The notes below the pieces were generated by a model. It was not told the origin of the DNA. It searched no databases and was given only the letters and a program-made list of their open reading frames with translations. Position numbers and translations under genes: made by a program. Of a DNA stretch of 16,518 nt, positions 12,834 to 16,518 are shown in pieces (the first letter of the stretch is position 1; every line of letters begins with the position of its first letter). The stretch comes from JABZIP01 sp052173355. Lineage in GTDB: Bacteria; Bacillota; Clostridia; Peptostreptococcales; Anaerovoracaceae. Location: the NCBI GenBank assembly GCA_052173355.1, contig JBQMYS010000036.1, positions 1 through 16,518 on the forward strand. Reading direction: 5' to 3'.

Positions 12834-15800
12834 ATGTCGAATATCGAAGAAAAAAAGAAGGTAATGCAAACGATGGACGGGAATACTGCAGCGGCTCATG
12901 TTGCGTATGCATTTACCGATGTTGCCGCCATTTATCCGATTACTCCGTCATCAAATATGGCGGAAACCGTAGATGAATGGGCTGCGCATGGTAAGAAAAA
13001 TATATTCGGGCAAACCGTTAGAATTGCAGAAATGCAATCCGAGGGCGGTGCTGCGGGGACAGTTCACGGTTCACTTGCGGCAGGAGCATTGACTACAACT
13101 TTTACAGCATCACAAGGTCTGCTTTTGATGATACCGAATATGTATAAGATGGCAGGAGAACTTTTACCGGGAGTTTTTCACGTAGCGGCAAGGACACTTG
13201 CCACTCATGCACTTTGTATATTTGGAGATCATTCAGATGTAATGGCTACGAGGCAGACAGGTTTTGCTATGCTTGCATCCGCATCTGTTCAGGAAGTAAT
13301 GGACTTAGGCGGAATAGCGCATTTGGCTTCGATAAAATCCAGAATACCGTTCCTGCATTTTTTTGACGGATTTAGGACATCTCATGAAATACAAAAAATA
13401 GAAGTTATAGATTATGCCGATTTTGAAAAGCTTTTGGATAAAGAAGCTCTTATGGAATTTAGAAATAGAGCATTAAATCCGGAACATCCCGTAATCAGAG
13501 GATCCGCACAAAATCCTGACATTTTCTTTCAAGCAAGAGAGGCTGCAAATAAATACTATGATGCACTTCCGGGAATTGTTTTGGATTATATGAACAAGAT
13601 TAGTGAACTTACAGGAAGAACGTACAAACCTTTTGACTATGTAGGAGCACCGGATGCGGAAAATATAATAGTTGCTATGGGTTCAGTTTGTGAAACTATA
13701 GAAGAAACTGTAAATTATATGGTAGGTTGCGGAGAAAAAGTAGGACTCATAAAGGTAAGGCTTTATAGACCTTTTGTCAAGGAATTTTTCCTTGATGCTC
13801 TGCCGAAAACTGTAAAGAAAATAGCGGTTTTGGATAGAACTAAAGAGCCGGGCGCGCTTGGAGAACCGTTATATCAAGATGTTAGGACATTATTATTTGA
13901 ACAAAAAAACCCTCCGCAGATATTTGGAGGCAGATATGGACTGGGTTCAAAGGATACTACTCCGGGAATGATTCATTCGATTTATGAAAACCTTGCAAGC
14001 GATGATACTAAAAATGATTTTACTGTCGGCATTTACGATGACGTTACGGAAAAATCGTTACCGTTTAAAATAGGTGTAGCGCATGAAGCACAAGGTACGA
14101 TAAAGTGTAAATTCTGGGGGCTCGGATCGGACGGAACGGTAGGAGCAAACAAGGAAGCTATTAAAATTATAGGAAACAAGACCGATTTAAATGCCCAAGG
14201 ATATTTTGCATATGATTCCAAAAAATCGGGCGGAGTTACTATTTCGCATTTGAGATTCGGAAAACACAAAATAAAGTCGACTTACTTAATAAACAGTGCG
14301 GATTTTATTGCCTGTCATAATCCCGCGTATATCAATCAGTACGACTTGATACACGATTTGCGTGACGGCGGTACATTTTTGCTTAACTGTACGTGGGATA
14401 ATGTAGAGGATTTGACTAATAATTTGCCTGCATTGCTAAAAAGACAGCTTGCAGAGAAAAAAGCTGAATTCTATGTAATAGATGCTATTAAATATGCAGA
14501 TGAAATAGGGCTGGGAACAAGGATAAACATGATAATGCAAGCCGGATTTTTCAAGCTTGCGAAAGTAATCCCGATAGATGATGCGGTAAAGTATTTAAAA
14601 GAAAGCATAGTTAAAACCTACGGTAAAAAAGGTCAAAATGTCGTTGACATGAACCATAAAGCCGTTGATATAGGCGTTGACAATCTGGTAAAAATTGAGG
14701 TTCCTGAAGATTGGGCAAATGCAAAAGACGAGAGCGTTAAAAAAGAGATTGTTCCCGAATTTATTGAGCAAGTTTTAATCCCTATGAACAGACAAGAAGG
14801 CGAAAAGCTTGAGGTCAGCAAATTTATGGGTAGAGAAGACGGAACATTCCCGTCGGGAACGTCAGCTTATGAAAAGAGAGCCATAGCTGTCAATGTGCCT
14901 AAGTGGCATCATGAAAATTGTATACAATGTAATCAATGTTCATTTGTCTGTCCGCATGCGGCAATCAGACCGATATTGCTTGATGAAAAAGAAGCATCCT
15001 CTGCACCTTTAGATTTTGATATGCTTGATGCGGTAGGAAAAGATTTACAAGGGCTTAAGTATAGAATTCAAGTGTCTGCTCATGATTGCACAGGCTGCGG
15101 TAATTGTGCGGATATTTGTCCGTCAAAGAACAAAGCACTTGAAATGAAACCGCTTTCAGAAATGGAAAAGGAAGCCGACAACTGGAAATTTGCAATGACT
15201 GTAAAATCAAAACAGGACTTAGTTGCAAGAGAAAATGTTAAGGGAAGTCAGTTCGTGAAGCCTTATTTGGAATTTTCGGGCGCTTGTGCAGGTTGCGGTG
15301 AAACACCTTATATAAAGTTGATAACGCAGCTTTTCGGCGACAGAATGTTAATTGCCAACGCTACAGGTTGTTCGTCCATCTGGGGAGCTTCAGCGCCTGC
15401 CATGCCTTATTGTAAGGATGAAAACGGCAAAGGACCGGCTTGGGCAAATTCTCTATTTGAGGATAATGCCGAATACGGATACGGTATGATGCTTGCTGTT
15501 AAGCATATTCGTGAAAAACTCGAAATGAATATGAAACTGGCACTTGAATCCGGATGCGAACAAGATGCAAATTTAAAAGAGGCATTTGAAAACTGGATAG
15601 AGAAAAAAGAAAACAGCAAGGAAACTCGTGTATGTAGTGATGCTGTAATAGCAGCAATTTCAAATCATATATCTAAAGATACCGAATTTGAAAAGATTTT
15701 AAAAGAAATCAAAGACCATCAAGACTATTTGGTTAAAAAGTCTGTATGGGCACTTGGTGGCGACGGTTGGGCATATGATATAGGGTACGGAGGTCTTGAT

Positions 15801-16394
15801 CATGTACTTGCCAGCGGTGAAAATATCAACATTTTGGTGTTTGATACGGAAGTGTATTCAAACACAGGAGGACAAGCATCAAAAGCGACACCTACTGCGG
15901 CAATAGCTAAGTTTGCAGCGTCAGGTAAGCGCATAAAGAAAAAAGATTTAGGACTGATGGCTATGTCATATGGCTATGTATATGTAGCGCAGGTAGGAAT
16001 GGGAGCAGATAAGAATCAGTTGATGAAAGCCATTCTTGAAGCAGAAGCTTATGACGGACCATCCTTGATAATTGCATATTCACCTTGTATAAATCATGGA
16101 ATCAAAAAAGGCATGAACAAGGCTCAGGAAAACATAAAAGAAGCGGTGGAAGTAGGATACTGGAACTTGTATAGATACAATCCGCAGCTGAAAAATGAAG
16201 GAAAAAATCCGTTCAGTTTGGATTCGAAAGCGCCAAGCGGCAATTTTAGAGATTTTATAACAGGACAGGTAAGATATTCTTCTTTAGAAAGAGAATTTCC
16301 GGAAATTGCAAACAAATTGTTTGAAATGACACAGGAGCATGCAAATCAGCGATATGAAACATACAAAAGACTGGCGGATTATGGGGCACTTTAA
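12834..16394 (+). CDS. nifJ: Pyruvate:ferredoxin (flavodoxin) oxidoreductase, single chain
   Basis: 1186 aa, full length for the fused homodimeric enzyme. It converts pyruvate and CoA to acetyl-CoA and CO2 and passes electrons to ferredoxin or flavodoxin, a central step of anaerobic fermentation in the cytoplasm. The N-terminal domain has MDGNTAAAHVAYAF, YPITPSS (34-40) and EMQSEGGAAG (66-75). Two 4Fe-4S sites follow: CIQCNQC...CP (Cys696, 699, 702, 706) and CTGCGNC...CP (Cys752, 755, 758, 762). The proximal cluster ligands are Cys818 and Cys821 (CAGC), Cys846 (TGCSS) and Cys1085 (SPCINHG). Thiamine diphosphate binding shows as GDGWA (976-980) and SNTGGQ (1009-1014). All key ligands are present, so it should be active. 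It has its own promoter and terminator and stands alone. Confidence 0.98.
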   Translation: MSNIEEKKKVMQTMDGNTAAAHVAYAFTDVAAIYPITPSSNMAETVDEWAAHGKKNIFGQTVRIAEMQSEGGAAGTVHGSLAAGALTTTFTASQGLLLMIPNMYKMAGELLPGVFHVAARTLATHALCIFGDHSDVMATRQTGFAMLASASVQEVMDLGGIAHLASIKSRIPFLHFFDGFRTSHEIQKIEVIDYADFEKLLDKEALMEFRNRALNPEHPVIRGSAQNPDIFFQAREAANKYYDALPGIVLDYMNKISELTGRTYKPFDYVGAPDAENIIVAMGSVCETIEETVNYMVGCGEKVGLIKVRLYRPFVKEFFLDALPKTVKKIAVLDRTKEPGALGEPLYQDVRTLLFEQKNPPQIFGGRYGLGSKDTTPGMIHSIYENLASDDTKNDFTVGIYDDVTEKSLPFKIGVAHEAQGTIKCKFWGLGSDGTVGANKEAIKIIGNKTDLNAQGYFAYDSKKSGGVTISHLRFGKHKIKSTYLINSADFIACHNPAYINQYDLIHDLRDGGTFLLNCTWDNVEDLTNNLPALLKRQLAEKKAEFYVIDAIKYADEIGLGTRINMIMQAGFFKLAKVIPIDDAVKYLKESIVKTYGKKGQNVVDMNHKAVDIGVDNLVKIEVPEDWANAKDESVKKEIVPEFIEQVLIPMNRQEGEKLEVSKFMGREDGTFPSGTSAYEKRAIAVNVPKWHHENCIQCNQCSFVCPHAAIRPILLDEKEASSAPLDFDMLDAVGKDLQGLKYRIQVSAHDCTGCGNCADICPSKNKALEMKPLSEMEKEADNWKFAMTVKSKQDLVARENVKGSQFVKPYLEFSGACAGCGETPYIKLITQLFGDRMLIANATGCSSIWGASAPAMPYCKDENGKGPAWANSLFEDNAEYGYGMMLAVKHIREKLEMNMKLALESGCEQDANLKEAFENWIEKKENSKETRVCSDAVIAAISNHISKDTEFEKILKEIKDHQDYLVKKSVWALGGDGWAYDIGYGGLDHVLASGENINILVFDTEVYSNTGGQASKATPTAAIAKFAASGKRIKKKDLGLMAMSYGYVYVAQVGMGADKNQLMKAILEAEAYDGPSLIIAYSPCINHGIKKGMNKAQENIKEAVEVGYWNLYRYNPQLKNEGKNPFSLDSKAPSGNFRDFITGQVRYSSLEREFPEIANKLFEMTQEHANQRYETYKRLADYGAL

Positions 16395-16428
16395 AAAATA
16401 TTGCAGGATAGTTAAAAAATGATTTTCA

Positions 16429-16463
16429 AAAAATCCTCGAAGGAATTACCTTCGGGGATTTTT
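16429..16463 (+). terminator. Intrinsic terminator after the oxidoreductase gene
   Basis: A 15-bp stem with one T-G pair, AAAAATCCTCGAAGG (16429-16443) with CCTTCGGGGATTTTT (16449-16463), around loop AATTA. The last five T form the tail. The A-run on the 5' arm could let it work on the minus strand too. It is 34 bases after the stop codon. Confidence 0.9.
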
Positions 16464-16518
16464 GATGGAAAAAGTTTGAAAGAAAAATCTCCTAAAAAAC
16501 AAAGAAATCTGAAATTTT

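Noticed and set aside
12493..12912. Small minus-strand open frames between metY and the oxidoreductase gene (12493-12675, 12688-12912)
   Set aside because: They have no ribosome site and AT-driven composition, and the second overlaps the start of the oxidoreductase.

Overview
The window reads as chromosomal DNA of an AT-rich, anaerobic, low-GC Gram-positive bacterium of the Clostridia. A Lachnospiraceae-like host is a guess. The support is strong AGGAGG-type ribosome sites, TTGACA/TATAAT-type promoters, U-tailed hairpin terminators, lipobox lipoproteins, a one-chain clostridial pyruvate:ferredoxin oxidoreductase and a MetA that carries the acetyl-CoA-type Glu111. I see no phage, insertion sequence or CRISPR array. 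The gene content looks like core genome plus one unusual surface-machinery operon.

Layout. (1) 1-311: the 3' end of an rRNA operon, with the tail of 5S rRNA, a strong hairpin, tRNA-Glu(UUC), tRNA-Leu(UAG) and an intrinsic terminator. (2) 312-6682: an AT-rich leader with a good promoter (474-502), then eight tightly packed + strand genes ending at a GAAA-tetraloop terminator. They encode a secreted transglutaminase-like protein, a PilC/GspF-type membrane platform, four small single-pass proteins (one DUF4860-like, two or three pilin-like), one PilT-type ATPase and MurA. (3) 6683-10376: a metal-uptake unit with a lipoprotein metal-binding protein carrying five His-rich 9-residue repeats, a ZnuB-type permease and a small CC-motif lipoprotein, followed by an EamA transporter. 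No ABC ATPase gene is present. (4) 12438-9861 on the minus strand: metY then metA for direct sulfhydrylation of O-acetylhomoserine. (5) 12439-12833: a divergent control region. (6) 12834-16463: pyruvate:ferredoxin oxidoreductase with its terminator.

How the parts fit. The 616-6621 operon looks like a minimal type IV-filament-like envelope machine. It has platform, pilin-like subunits and motor, and is co-transcribed with a secreted transglutaminase-fold protein and the first committed enzyme of peptidoglycan synthesis. It has no PilB, prepilin peptidase, PilM/N/O or secretin, and three of the four subunits lack the usual prepilin processing motif. This is the best candidate here for an undescribed system. 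A second unusual feature is the convergent EamA/metA junction. The stop codons are 1 bp apart, and each unit's only convincing terminator lies inside the other unit's coding sequence, which predicts about 516 nt of complementary 3' RNA.
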